Positions 1 through 10,911 of a stretch of DNA of 64,000 nucleotides are shown piece after piece. Under the pieces are notes generated by a model. It saw nothing but the letters and a program-made list of their open reading frames with translations, made no database searches and was not told where the DNA came from. Source of the DNA: Acheta domesticus (Eukaryota > Arthropoda > Insecta > Orthoptera > Gryllidae); NCBI GenBank assembly GCA_031308135.1, contig JAHLJT010003656.1, positions 73,954,698-74,018,697 of the forward strand, given 5' to 3'. Positions within the stretch are counted from its first letter, which is position 1; each line of letters opens with the position of its first letter. The position numbers and the translations under genes are program-made.

Positions 1-23
1 GCCACGACCACCTTCTGCTCTCG

Positions 24-150
24 CAAATTGCAGACGCGGAAGTTTGACGATTGCTACAAGTGTGCAGAAAAGAGGGGAGCATGGAGACGCGAATAGGATT
101 GGAGAGACTTCAACTTGAGTCACCTAAATGTATTGTCCTTAGAACACATT
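24..150 (+). repeat. Dispersed repeat, copy 1 (partner at 4380-4530)
   Basis: A stretch of about 130 bases resembles 4380-4530 in the same orientation. Both copies share cagacgcggaagtt (31-44 and 4389-4402), then gacg(a/g)ttgct, a gcag(a/c)aaagaggg block and a cctaaat(g/t)tattg block near their ends. No terminal repeats or coding potential are visible, so the class is unknown. Its length and the spacing of the shared blocks suggest an old interspersed repeat or a local duplication. Confidence 0.6.
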
Positions 151-454
151 GAGTTAGAACAGTTACATCAGTACAGTTACATAATTAATACTTACAACGT
201 TGAACAGTTTAAAAATTTATTCAAGTGCTGCTCCCCCCCCCACCGGACTGACATTGCTAATTTTCTTTCATTGGATCAACGTATGTATGTACTTGGCGCG
301 ACAGCCCGTAAACGGGCTCAGGCCTACCGGCAACGTCTCTATTTCGCGACCATGGGTTAAGGGGGTACGTGTGGTTAGCACATCGGCATCTCCACGCCTT
401 ATTCTGGTCTTCACAACCTGAGGAGTGAATTTTCTCATCGTCATTCATTGGATC

Positions 455-735
455 GACGGGGTTACCAAACCTAGCGGCCAGGTTCGGTCCCGGGTCGCTG
501 CGCCGGGATTCGCCCGTCAACCCGCGCCGAAACGTCATCGCCCTCGCTCGCCATCGGGCGCACGCCACCGCCGCCGCCCCCATCGCCCCTTCCGCTTCCG
601 GAGCGTCAGCTGGTCCCGAGCGGAGCGGCGCGGCGCGAGAACGAACGAACGACCGGGGGCCACCCGGCGCGCCAAGCGAGGACACGCGTCCCGGCCAATG
701 CAACGTGCACACAACAGAGGCGACTCACGAGTAGA
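455..735. other. CpG island
   Basis: An abrupt GC-rich block in AT-rich surroundings, with many undepleted CpG dinucleotides and a short gaac/gaacg run near 638-652. Frames are open on both strands, but their translations are Arg/Pro/Ala-rich and unlike any family I recognise. An unmethylated promoter-type or regulatory island is possible; no TATA box or start codon context supports a specific transcript. Confidence 0.75.
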
Positions 736-1771
736 GACCGGCAAATTATGTACGTGAAATACGAAATGAAAACGATAAGAATGTGTAATAAATATGTAAA
801 AAGGGATACAATACGTAAAATCAAAATACGCCCTTATTTTCTAATTTACAAACAAAATAAATTCACAGAACTTAAAATTAAATTAATGAGTCATTCAATA
901 AACCAATTTGAAAAGTCAATATTGCTTGTCCTACTGGATTAATTTTTTTTGACATTTTAAAACATTTCTTAGAGCAATGATAGCCATCCTACACACATGG
1001 GAACCCAATGACTTGCAAACCATCATTGCAACATTGTCTTCACACGTCTGCTGCAACCAATATTTTTCGAAAATTGGAATTAAAGATAAAGGATGACGCT
1101 ACTGATACGTTCCACATCTACAGGTAATATTCTCAGCGCCTACGAGTACATACATTCTCAGCGCCCTCGGTCGTTATATACATCGACCGAGGTTAACCCA
1201 GACAGCACCGTCATGTAGGGCATTTCTCATCATCAGCACACATTTTTTATTTTGTGTAAGAAAAAATGTCAATTTTGAAAACAAAGTTTAAAAATCATTA
1301 AATACTTTTTGCGAAATACGTTTAAAGAAAATTAGAATAATAATGTTTTCAAAATATGTAATTTACTACAAAATATGTAACTAAAAATTTGGATATTGTG
1401 TTAAGATTGCTATGATTTGCCAAGATTACAATTTTGAGAGCGGAATATACAAAGAAAAATATACATACAACTACTCTACTCATGGACCCTACTCATGAGT
1501 TAAGATTTATTAGAGGATGGTTCAAAATTTAAGAGCTTACTTCCAAAGTGACATAACTCCATGAAACATAATTTTTCAGAAAGGAAAAGCATTCGTATTC
1601 ATTCCCTATTGAACAGTTTTCGGATTCCGTTTAAACGAAAGCAATCAAATGTTTTTCAACACAGAATTTGGCAGTAAGATGAATACGCGTCTTGAGAATA
1701 TATTGATAAGTACACACAAAAAATAAGCGGAAATTTGGATACGTCACATTATACATACACAAAATGTGTAT
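736..1771. other. AT-rich non-coding stretch with one small hairpin
   Basis: AT-rich DNA with no convincing coding frame. A perfect 9-bp inverted repeat, cctcggtcg at 1165-1173 with cgaccgagg at 1184-1192, surrounds a 10-base AT-rich loop. The motif attctcagcgcc occurs twice just before it (from 1129 and 1153). Confidence 0.7.
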
Positions 1772-1915
1772 TATACTGCGATTTTCGTAACAGCGTCCCT
1801 GACAGAAATCAGCTGTTCACGGTTTCATCCAATAAGGAGCTTGAACGTCACCATAGTGATTGCTGTCAGGGACGCTGATTGCTGTCAGGGACGCTGTTAC
1901 GAAAATCGCAGTATA
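1772..1915. mobile_element. MITE with 34-bp perfect terminal inverted repeats
   Basis: The arms 1772-1805 and 1882-1915 are perfect reverse complements over 34 bases. After one mismatch they continue for seven more matching pairs. The ends read tatactgcg and cgcagtata, so a TA (or TATA) target duplication as made by Tc1/mariner elements is plausible. The 144-bp element is too short to encode anything. The inner part of the right arm is tandemly duplicated: gctgtcagggacgctg occurs at 1862-1877 and 1881-1896. Perfect arms imply a young insertion or strong arm homogenisation. Confidence 0.8.
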
Positions 1916-2127
1916 TTTCAGATTGGATGAAGACATACTTTCACACTCAATATTGCTTTATCTAGCCAAGGGTTTTTGTAACATATTCCACTGTCTCAGA
2001 TACATCATCGTGAACCTCCAGAATGTGTCGAAATCTTTTTCTTGTTTCCTCACATGCTAATTTCAGTTTCCTACCTTCCCATTACCTTCCCGACTGCCCC
2101 AACGTCAAATGCCTTCGCTGATTCCTC

Positions 2128-2308
2128 AGGGTCACCACTGCAGGAAATACCTAGAGAGGGAAAAGACCGCAAGGCTACATGTTGGTAGCACAATATGTTA
2201 CGTTCCAACGGGAGAGGAACACTACCACTTCCCAAAATATAATACACACTACACTTGAACAAATGACCAAGTAATTGACACGTTCGGAATCACAAACTCA
2301 CTCACTCC
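2128..2308 (+). mobile_element. tRNA-headed SINE family A, copy 1 (3' half only)
   Basis: Matches the 3' half of the long SINE found throughout the window: a gaaatacc block, a diverged cac-tacca-cttccc block, then the near-constant end with cactacactt, aatgaccaagtaattgac and cggaatcacaaac, finishing in a TCAC-type tail. The tRNA-like head is missing, as in a 5'-truncated retroposed copy. It is well diverged from the fuller copies at 35575 and 55404. Confidence 0.6.
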
Positions 2309-2591
2309 ACTGGCTTTAGGACGCCTTCTCCAAGGCTACTGAGGTCCTTGATTCGTCAGCTGTCAGTCAATCGCGCGAAACGGAGCTAAAGTTCAGCACC
2401 CCATCACGCACAGACAGTTTTTGGAATATTCGTGGAAGCGGGAGATGAAGACACATATCCTTTCGCATCCTTCATAAAATAATATTTCTTTAAAGAAGAA
2501 TTACCTTCTAGAAAGAAAACTAAAGGAAGAACACATAAAATAGCTATGAAAGTTCGAAAGATGGTCTGGCCTCCGTTGTCTAGCCTGAATT

Positions 2592-2659
2592 CCCCCCCCA
2601 CACACACACACACACTTCTTGTAGATTCAACGTACTGTCGCGAAGCGACCGTTGAATCT
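2592..2659. repeat. C-run/(CA)n microsatellite followed by a two-tier hairpin
   Basis: Eight C residues (2592-2599) run into (CA)8 (2599-2615). Immediately after it, agattcaacg (2623-2632) pairs perfectly with cgttgaatct (2650-2659), and inside that lies gtcgc-gaa-gcgac. The result is a 37-nt stem-loop with two stacked stems. Confidence 0.8.
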
Positions 2660-3854
2660 CTGATCGTGCGCCAAAATAGTTCTACATAACAGAAGGTTGT
2701 AAACGTTTAAAAGGATTCACTGCAACACCAGTGTCATGGATTTCAACCCGAGCAACGATAGCTGCCAGGATTGAACCATCTTCAATTTATAAGAAACTCA
2801 GTTCATACATTTATTTGATTTCTCCAACAAAATCGTCCCAGCTCCTGCCTGAGCTGCTAGACACATTTCCTTACTAAGCTATTTTGATGCACTGGCGGGC
2901 GAAGTGTACATTTCTGCACAGGATTTACGTATATAAACGAAATTCGCTTCCCTACCACAATCATGTCTTTCCGTGGGAAGAAACTGGTTGGTAACAGTTG
3001 GATATACTTCACAAAAGCTGTACTTTTCACAAATTAATACGCTGCTTGTTATATGAATACACGTAGAGCAATTATTTTGTCACATCCTTCAGTTATGGCA
3101 AGTTCAAAGAGACATTTAGAACTCTAAAATAGTAAGGCTTATCTCGAATTATTTCTCTTCGGATTGTCTGGATGCAGTATCTCAAAACTCTAGTTAAAAT
3201 ATTGAAACACATATTTCCTCGTCAGAATCGATAGGTTTCGATAAGAGGTTAATAAAACAGATCGTGAATACCCTTTGGTATTTATTATGCAACTTTAAAA
3301 TGAAAGATATATGATTTTACATTTCCAGGGCAATAAAGTTCCGACACATTAGAAGAAAAAAATAATGTTCTGAAGCACATGCCACACTACCATATCCTTT
3401 TTTATGCCCTATATCACATTAATAAAGTATCAATGTCCTTTCGCCATCTAATATGAAACCATCGGATCAGCTCGGAGAGACAGTGGTGTGCCTACCTTAC
3501 TATTCCTCTTTCTAATACCTCATTCAAAGAAAAGAGAGGTCCATTATTATTTCGTTTTGTTGCATTTCAGTTTTATTTCGAAAGTTTTTTCTCGTTCAAC
3601 CGGTGCCAGAAAGCTCAGTTATGTACACTAGTCTTCTTTGAATTGTGTTATATAAGGCGATCTCTCCGATAGGCTTAAATATAGGAAGGCCTCTTGAAAC
3701 AAGTCAGGCTTCCCATTTGTTTTTTGTCGTTTTTTTTGTTTTTTTACATTTCCACTATCCCGACATTCGTCGAAACAGAGGAGTATTCTTCTGTAAGTCA
3801 TTCTTTGCTCAGTAGAAATGGTTGTTTAATTATGGACTACTAATTCAAGGATTT
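2660..3854. other. AT-rich non-coding stretch
   Basis: No gene or recognisable transposon. Short T-runs occur around 3719-3745. The rest reads as unique AT-rich sequence with stops in all frames. Confidence 0.65.
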
Positions 3855-4029
3855 AGGGGCCGTCCATTAATTCCATAACGCAAATTTCGAGTATTTTCAA
3901 TACCCCCTCTTCCCCTTGTAACGCACCCGTAACATGCGCTTGAACCCCTATGTAACGCAGCGTAAAGCTGCCTCAGCATTACGCCTTCCCTCCCCCTTTA
4001 GCATTTCGTCATTTATGGACGATCCCTTA
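3855..4029. mobile_element. MITE-like element with aggggccgtccat ends
   Basis: The left end aggggccgtccattaa (from 3855) is the imperfect inverse of the right end atttatggacgatccctt (to about 4028), giving ends of roughly 17 bp at about 80% identity around a 175-bp unit. The interior contains acgca/taacgc motifs and C-rich runs but no coding frame. Very similar ends occur on short dispersed repeats of many insects, from memory. The superfamily is unclear. Confidence 0.55.
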
Positions 4030-4379
4030 GATAATTTAATCCCATAGAATACTAACGAGTTTTATCTTACACTATTAATACATTTGTTAGTCCAATCTGC
4101 CATAAAAGTACTTTAAAATCGTAATTCCTCATATTTTAATTTCGCTGAATAAATTACTATCAAATTTTTATGTCCTCCGCCTCGAATTCATGAAAGAGAA
4201 CTACGGAAACGATAGAAGTCTCGCAGGTGCCAATATTTCCAGTTATTTACCCGGACTCGAGAAATTTGATAGCATCGGCTTGAAACTATAACGTCCCTAT
4301 AAATGAAACTAAGAAGTATCGTAAGCGGCACGCTATCCCAGCCGGTTTAGCATTAATCGTATTCTATAGTGGTGGCCCT

Positions 4380-4530
4380 CCCAATATTCAGACGCGGAAG
4401 TTGGACGGTTGCTTATACAATGTACTACTAAAAGGTACTTTAGGAAGCAGCAAAGAGGGAAGGACGAGCAACGCGTGACTACTGGAAAGACCTGGAAAAT
4501 GAATTGGAACTGCCTAAATTTATTGCCCAG
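4380..4530 (+). repeat. Dispersed repeat, copy 2 (partner at 24-150)
   Basis: Second copy of the repeat at the window start, same orientation, with shared blocks in the same order. It ends a base or two before the tail of the SINE at 4532, so the SINE may have inserted at its edge. No coding capacity is seen. Confidence 0.6.
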
Positions 4531-4531
4531 C

Positions 4532-5073
4532 TGATTAATTTATCGATTGATTTGACTGATATTTCCGGACACTTGTTATAAGTCCCATTAGTGTAGTAAA
4601 TGTACCTCGGGAGGTGGCGGTGATTCCTTCCCCAATGGATGGAGAGATCCGGCGCCGACATTCCGTCGGCTTGCGGGAATTCCCCCCCCCCCATTTATTA
4701 CCCCCAGGAGAGGCCCCGCACCAGCCGGTAGAAGCTCAAAGCTCCCAACTGGTTTCCCAACATGTGTGGTAGTGCACTGCGTGTGTGTACGTAAGGAAAG
4801 AGGATAGGACATAGAAGAGGCTGGAAAGATCGCGCGAGTTCCGTGGCCCATTTGTTAACATACTGCTCCTGCACTCGCCTAGTATTGATGGGTGAAACTA
4901 CGGAAAATGCCAATCACAGCAGCTGTCCGCTAGAATTCTCCTTCAGACAGCGGCTGAATTCGTCCCAGCTGCATAGCTAGTGAAATCGCTATCGAGATTC
5001 TAACCCCTAGGACCTCCTGACCAGAGTCGTGGCGGCCATGCTGGTTCTGAAGTGAGGCTAAATCACCCGGCCG
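4532..5073 (-). mobile_element. tRNA-headed SINE family A, copy 2 (near full length)
   Basis: Read on the minus strand it begins with a decayed tRNA-like head (B-box region at about 5005-5015). It continues through a body containing agaattctagcgg, the ggtttc-accgat region and a TTAC/ACAC-rich segment. The conserved gtgtggtag and ggcgccggatctc blocks follow, and it ends with a (TCAA)n-type tail at 4532-4555. Length is about 540 bp, long for a SINE. A 13-C run at about 4681-4693 is a private mutation. Non-coding; it would depend on LINE machinery to move. Confidence 0.8.
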
Positions 5074-7150
5074 CAAGATAGTGGAAATGACATACATTAA
5101 CTGAAAAATCACGTACTTTTACACCTAATATCATCTCGTGTTTTGCGTGAATCACGCGTCCATTCGTACTCTCCGCTTTCAAACACTTGCGCACGACTTT
5201 CGGTATCACACGAGCACAATATGGATGTTGCCGGATTCAAATGTTTTTTCCCATGCGGAGAAAGTATCGACGGAAGGAAAGCAACCTACACACAGAACTA
5301 GAGAAGAAAACTCACACTTCGAATTTACCAGGGAATAGTAAAACAGGTTTATTCACTACAAAAACCTCCCTTGAATATGACAAGTGTGTCTGATCCTCAA
5401 ACGAGCATATAACATTTCTCCAACATCAACATAGGTAATATTTTCTAACACTAAGAGCTATTGGTCACGCTTTTGGTCTCGAGACACGCAGTGTAAGACC
5501 GATGTCAACAATGAGAGTCGGAATGTTCTGCAGCGCGATTCGGGATAAAAATATCCAACTCCCGCGTGTGGTGAGAGTTCTGAGCAACTGTGTTGAGAGT
5601 TCATGCAAGACCACATTCTTCATAGCCCTGCCCACCCACGTTCCTCGCAGCCTGAAAAACTTAATACGGCTGGCTAATCGCCAGCGTTACCATGCGAGGT
5701 GATTCCAGGCGAGTCCACTGCAGATGCCACCAGAAATTATATCTAACATTACTTTGATTCGTTTTCTTCGTAAAATGTTTCTAACTCGTCTGCGTTGGTG
5801 AACGAGATAAAATATACCATGTCTTACAGTGTTTCCAAATCGTGCATATTATTCAATGCGTATACCAGAAGTGTTTATCATCGCACAATACCATGTTGCC
5901 TATATCATTTAATTAAGTGTAAGTTTGCAATGAGCGTTTTGAATCGGAGACTAAGGTGAATTAGAATTGAAGATGGTCCTATTACTATGGTAATAACACT
6001 GTTAACTTTATATCAGTAAAACACAAAATAGTTACTTAGGATTCGTCAGGTAAAAGTGACATTTCATTTTGCGAGTAGGAATGCGATACGAGGCTGATAG
6101 GGCACGTGGCGGAATTTTTCAAGCAAAATGAAATCACTATTACCACGTGTCTCAGATACTATTTTTAGATAGTCTTACTGGCTCATTTTAATTCACGAGA
6201 ACAGACCACTTAATTGAAGCAGTTGAGTGTTACACTAAGATCAGTTGTAGCTGATCAGAGAAAGTATTTTGTTTGTTTGTTTTTTTGTTGCATTCAGTTT
6301 TATCTGAACATTTGATGCATTTGAATTTTATCCCGCTAGGCATGCCCTAAAAGTAATAGCTTTTTTAACTAGCGGCTCTCTAAAAACAATACTATTTTCA
6401 AATCATTACAAAAATACTTTTCATAGCGGGATATTATAGTGAATATTTTTGAGTATTAGATTTGAGAAGCACCGAATTTCACAGGATTTCGCAACTCAAC
6501 AATGTATTAATTGGTAATGTGAAATTGTATACGTTCTTTGGCTACAAGAATACGAACCACAGTAATCCCATTGCAGTTGCTATCCAGGTAACTGTAGCTC
6601 GCCCACAACTTTACCTCGCTTTCTGTAAAGTTCTGCATATTCTTCTCTGGAGGATGTTGCGTACATTTTTGCCAGTTTTGTCTAAGACCATACACGTTAT
6701 CACGAATCAGTGAAGATTTATTGACGGACTGAAGGGAATGAAACAGATTCGGAGAACATTGGATAAATCTAGCAGCGGATGCTTGTAACTAAGTTCTCAT
6801 TGGTGTTACTACTGCAAGAAGTGTCACCATTTTACGTATGTTCCTTACACAAGAAAAGTGATACTTGTCAGAAAAAAATATCATTTTGCATTAATAGGGT
6901 TTTATCGCGAGCGCGTTCATTTCCTGGGCAAAGGCAAAGTATTTTACTCTGTATACCTGTCGGGTTTTGGTGTATTATCTTCATTAAATTGTTGACTCTA
7001 TGGGGAATAATAAATTTATGTGGCTGAAGATATTTTTCGAAATCTTCTCACTATTCGCTCTCGAGCATCCTCTTATATTTTCTGAACACTAGCAGCAATC
7101 ATCCAATTTACAAGTCTGCAGACTGATCAGAGAATATTCGGTCTGGACTA
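5074..7150. other. Mostly unique AT-rich stretch
   Basis: No convincing gene. 5480-5705 is less AT-rich and holds a 66-codon plus-strand frame, but it matches no family I know. 6462-6713 holds an 83-codon frame, also unrecognised. A short T/G-rich run (tttgtttgtttgttttt-like) occurs near 6270. Confidence 0.6.
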
Positions 7151-7151
7151 C

Positions 7152-7286
7152 AGGCTCGCTCTCGCTCTCTCTCTGCCACAGAGATGGCATAGAGTGAGAA
7201 AGAGAGGGAGAGACCGACAGAGGTACGACAAAGACAGCGTGAAACAGAGAGAGAGAAGAGGGTACTGAGAGCGATAAAGAGAAAGT

Positions 7287-7320
<34 letters not shown>

Positions 7321-7322
7321 CT
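7152..7322. repeat. Purine-rich (GA)n / (CT)n tract
   Basis: A CT-rich segment (about 7152-7175) is followed by a long imperfect GAGA tract that ends in an almost pure (GA)n run at about 7295-7320. It is low-complexity DNA with no coding meaning. GAGA-type tracts can act as GAF-like binding DNA, but nothing here shows that they do. Confidence 0.9.
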
Positions 7323-7424
7323 ATACTATTACCTAATCATATTTGTACACTTAACTAACAGATGCGTTTTGAGACACTCTTCGTGTGCATCGCCGATGCA
7401 TCGTCCTCTGGTGTCCCAGCGCGC

Positions 7425-7682
7425 CCTTCAGTGTGTGCCTGAAGCCCCGGCGGAGGGAGCGGCTGCGGCTGCGGCGGCGAAGGTGCAGAGTTGCACCTCC
7501 ATCTCGCGGGAGGCCAGGTGAGCGGGGCGGAGCGCGAGGGCGGGCGGGCGAGGTGCCAGCGGCGGTGGCGGCGGGCGATGAACCCTGGGCCGTCGGCTCC
7601 CGGGCGGCGACGCGACCACCACGGCCGCGCCACAGGCGACGGCTCACCGCACCGACAGGCGGGGGTGGGGGGAGTTCTCGCA
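7425..7682. other. CpG island with a consensus splice-donor word
   Basis: Dense CpG block with frames open on both strands. On the plus strand the sequence gaggccag|gtgagcgg gives a consensus 5' splice site with the junction at 7516/7517. That would fit the donor of a short untranslated first exon. No acceptor partner can be assigned, so this stays a candidate. Confidence 0.65.
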
Positions 7683-7717
7683 CGGATTATCTCGCATTTA
7701 TTAGTCCTCGGTCCTTA

Positions 7718-7797
7718 GGTGTAGCCAGGTTTAATGGTTAGACAGGACACATTCAATCTTCGGTTGCCGGAGTTCTAAATCCGGTAGATCCATGTGG
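7718..7797 (+). repeat. Degenerate tRNA-like sequence (possible SINE head)
   Basis: The stretch contains an A-box-like ggtttaatggtta segment and, about 35 bases on, a T-arm-like ccggagttctaaatccgg with a ccgga/tccgg stem. Spacing is roughly tRNA-like, but no acceptor stem is convincing. I therefore call a tRNA-derived remnant, not a gene. It lies just upstream of, and opposite in direction to, the SINE copy at 7836. Confidence 0.4.
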
Positions 7798-7835
7798 AGA
7801 TTGTGGTGCACAATGCTGTTTAATCGTAGGCTTTA

Positions 7836-8064
7836 TTGGTTTATTGATTGATCGATTAGTGATTCAGCGATGGGCATTAGTCCCATAAAGGTAGTGCTAG
7901 TTTTCCCCTCCGGAGGTGGCGATGATCGTCTCTTGCAGGATGATGTGATTCGGCGCCGACCTACCGTCGCCACGGTAGTCCGACACGACGCGTCGGCTAG
8001 AGGAGTTTTCCCCAACCAGGTACCTCCCACCAGCGGGACAAGCTCTAAGACCTGCTTCGGTCAT
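7836..8064 (-). mobile_element. tRNA-headed SINE family A, copy 3 (3' half)
   Basis: The minus strand carries the conserved 3' half: the block complementary to ccaccagcggga, the ggtcggcgccgaatc region, the cctccgg block, the gggactaatgcc block and a tail of TCAA/TCGA units (7836-7862). The head and central body are absent, consistent with 5' truncation. A short private insertion or duplication (about 7972-7995) separates the gtcggcgcc and ctagcc blocks. Confidence 0.75.
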
Positions 8065-8865
8065 TTCTTTAGATATTTTGGAGAAAATCACAGACAGAAG
8101 TTCTCGCCTTCAACAGAAAATAGTTTCTATTTCGCGCCAGTGAAGATGTGTTGGGAATGTTGTCAGTGTTTGCTGCGAGCATTTGGCGTCAATTGTTTAT
8201 TGTGCCAGAGAGGGGGAAGCAAGGTCATCGTTCACGAAACGTTACGCAATTAATACTGAATGTAGGATTTACGAAACAAATCTACTTGCCTTCACAAAGT
8301 GTTACAAAGAGCCTGCTGATTTACATTTTCTATAATGAAACATACATCATACCCAAGCGAGCGCTAATCACACTGAAGGGCATCATCGTAAATATACGTT
8401 GCTTGTGAAGAAATTTTTTTAACTGAACGACAATCTTATTTTCTAGAAATGCTCCCATCTTCCGTCCTCAAAATGTGATGGCCTGCCTCACCTCCCAACT
8501 CCGTCGCACTCAAGTTTCCTGTGGCACTGCTAGCACTGTCATGCGAGATGCTTGGGGTGCTGTAAAGCAGCTTTCTTTAACGGTTCCGCTGAACTGCAAA
8601 CACCTCTCAATTCATGTCAGGGGGAACAATATAATACAAGAACGTTTCAATGCTCCTGCACGTTTTAAGAATACAATATTGAAAAACAAATTTGAAAAAA
8701 TTAAAGGAAAAAAATATTGAAGGTTCATGAACATGAAATTGTGTAACACAGCATACCTTAACATTTTTCACTATTCATTACGTTAAATTTCGACTGTGTA
8801 TTGAAGAAAAGTAGGTGATCACGTGGCTTCTTGGAGTTACTAATGCGTAAGAACTGTACCATTTA
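8065..8865. other. Non-coding stretch, no feature recognised
   Basis: Moderately AT-rich DNA. Plus-strand frames of 86 and 81 codons (8148-8408, 8475-8720) resemble no known protein, and I do not call them genes. Confidence 0.6.
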
Positions 8866-9180
8866 TAAAGAGCATTCAAAAAGAAACGAACCAGAGGCCT
8901 AGAAACAAAAAACAGTACCTGTCAGAAGTATTGGCCTTGGCTGTTGAGTCATTTGTCCCCCGTCATTTCGTAAAATTCCCGGAGTTGTGTTGTGATCCAC
9001 ATCCGCACGTAGTTCTTGACGTCGTCGTCCGAGGTGAATCGTTTGCCCTCAGAGCCTTTTTTAGGGAACCAAAAATGGCGTAATCACAAGGAGAGACGTC
9101 TGGACTGTATGGAGGGTGACCAAGAACCTCCCACTTAAATTTGTCGTGGAGCAGAATGACCCCTCTGGTGAGCTTCCCCA
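8866..9180 (-). pseudogene. mariner transposase C-terminal fragment (dead)
   Basis: Read on the minus strand, the region encodes ILLHDKFKWEVLGHPPYSPD followed by VSPCDYAIFGSLKKAL. This is the mariner transposase segment around the last catalytic Asp (D34D type; here the D of CDY). After a one-base deletion near 9050 the frame shifts and continues as GKRFTSDDDVKNYVRMW and TQLREFYEM, the usual mariner C-terminus, to a stop at about 8955. The 3' terminal repeat (aaagagcattcaaaaagaaacg on the plus strand) is kept at about 8866-8890. The N-terminal two-thirds is missing: the homology stops where the SINE at 9183 begins. It cannot be active. Confidence 0.88.
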
Positions 9181-9182
9181 AT

Positions 9183-9370
9183 CGGCATGTGGCTGGTATT
9201 GATCGGTGAAGCTGCAGAAAAATACCGGATCAGAGGAATTCTCCATTCAACGGTTGAATTCGATTTAGCCATGCAGCTAATGTCGAAAATCCGCAACCGT
9301 CGGGTCTCGATCCCTAGGACCTTCCGGTCCACGATGCTGCAAAGTTAACGATATTGCCGCTGAGCAATCG
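9183..9370 (-). mobile_element. tRNA-headed SINE family A, copy 4 (5' part with head)
   Basis: On the minus strand it has a tRNA-like head with ggtcctagggatcgagaccc (B-box-like). The body follows: cggattttcgacattagctg, then gaattcaaccg, agaattcctctgatccgg and the accgatcaataccag block. It stops at 9183, exactly where the mariner fragment starts, so the 3' half of the SINE and the 5' half of mariner were lost together or one inserted into the other. Confidence 0.75.
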
Positions 9371-9774
9371 CAGGCCTGTATATTACATACGACGCTTCGG
9401 TCAATCAGCCTTTTGTGTCCACGTTCGCGGATGCCGACCCTATTGAAGACGTGGATTTTGTAAGGGCGAAAAAATCCTTCGTAGACCTTCCTTGGGAGGG
9501 GAAGTAAAGCCGGGTGTCCCATGTTGTAGATTTACTGCATGCCAAAGATCCAGCCTAAAATAAGCTTCTGAAATAAATTTAAATCACCTGTTTTATCGTT
9601 CTCGTGATATCTTCTTTCTCCACTAATAAGAAAGGAGTGTAGCGACATTTGCGTGGTCACACGAAAGGACAAGCGTTTGATGGCCTGAGTCTCGCCACCG
9701 TAAAATAAGGGAACATTAAATTTAATTGAATTGAATACAAGGGCCTGCCGATATTGGCTTTAAGGAAAATCCCA
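9371..9774. other. Non-coding stretch, nothing recognised
   Basis: No gene, repeat family or structure that I can support. Confidence 0.6.
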
Positions 9775-9992
9775 GCGGGGTGGACAGCTGCGCGTGGCGG
9801 TGTGGGGTCGTTTGCCTCCCCCGCTAGCAGCAGAATCCTCGTCCGCCGCCCACGCAGAGGCCGTGAGCCGAGCGTCGAACCCGGTAGCGGTGACAGCCGT
9901 CAGCCGGCGCTCGAAAGGCCTCGGGCTGCTCGCATGCGTAAGTGAAGTGCCTCCCTCCACCGCCACAAAGCAAACGGTCTTCGCGCAGTCGC
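9775..9992. other. CpG island
   Basis: Short CpG-dense block (ccgccgcccacgc, cgagcgtcg, cagccggcgctcg) with open frames on both strands and no recognisable product. It may mark a promoter or enhancer; no core-promoter element is clear. Confidence 0.65.
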
Positions 9993-10020
9993 TCAACGGG
10001 AGGACGCCCTTACGAGAGAT

Positions 10021-10044
10021 GTAATACAGCAGAGCCTGTATTAC
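10021..10044. repeat. Perfect 9-bp hairpin
   Basis: gtaatacag (10021-10029) and ctgtattac (10036-10044) are perfect inverse copies around a six-base loop. Two bases of flank do not extend the stem. Function unknown. Confidence 0.8.
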
Positions 10045-10788
10045 CCCGAGTGTGATTATCCGCTATTCGTGGTGTAGCGAGAGTTGGACCTTATTGTCCT
10101 CGGGCGCATCAATTACTGTGACGTACCGAAATATTTATATTATAAATTTGTCCGATTTCATACGGATATACGACATAGATATTATTTATTCACAATATCT
10201 CGGGAGATAAATTAGTATTTTTTTTTAATGTCTCCCTACGGATAATATTGGGACGATATTGTAAAAAGAATGGTTATTAATTGTTAAATGACATGACTAG
10301 TTCTTAAAAAGTAAATACCTTAACGAGTTTCTGTGTTGAACAAATAAAATTATATTAATTCGCTACATGAATAATTAAAATTGAACAACAGAACAAGAAA
10401 CTAAATTGCTTTACATCGAATTTTACCACCGCTTTAAGAGCATTTATCTTTTTTTGAAATAACAATACACTGTTTTAATCATCTTATGATACTAAAGCAC
10501 GCATAACTTAGCTTTTTCTTCTCGGCTGTTTCCTTTTCCCAGATCACACAACCTTCTCCCTCGCCTCGACACTTCAGTACCAAATTTCACATATTGAAGT
10601 TACTTCCAGATTCATCCCGTTTAATTATTTCACTTCCTTTCACAAATACCAAGAAATTCCTCTCACTGTTAAAGGATTTGTCAGTAACACAGCCAAAATC
10701 CAAGTTTGCACACATTTCACCAACGAAGCACTCACAAGTCACAGCCCAATACAAATAATTCTCAACCAAAAACATTTATAACATTTCT
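10045..10788. other. AT-rich non-coding stretch
   Basis: No gene seen. One 62-codon minus-strand frame (10587-10775) has no recognisable family. Confidence 0.6.
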
Positions 10789-10911
10789 GATGTTATTAGT
10801 ACCGTAAGTGTAGCTCATTTTATATCGCGGGAGTTCCTCTCCAGCTGGATTGTAAGTTCCGGCGTCGATCTACACGACCGGTTGCCGGGTTTTCCCACCT
10901 CCAGGTGCTGA
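10789..10911 (-). mobile_element. tRNA-headed SINE family A, copy 5 (fragment)
   Basis: A diverged 120-bp piece of the 3' region. On the minus strand it shows acctgga-ggtgggaaaaccc, then cggcaaccgg, a cgacgccggaac block and tacggtactaata, in the family order. Both ends are missing. Confidence 0.6.
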
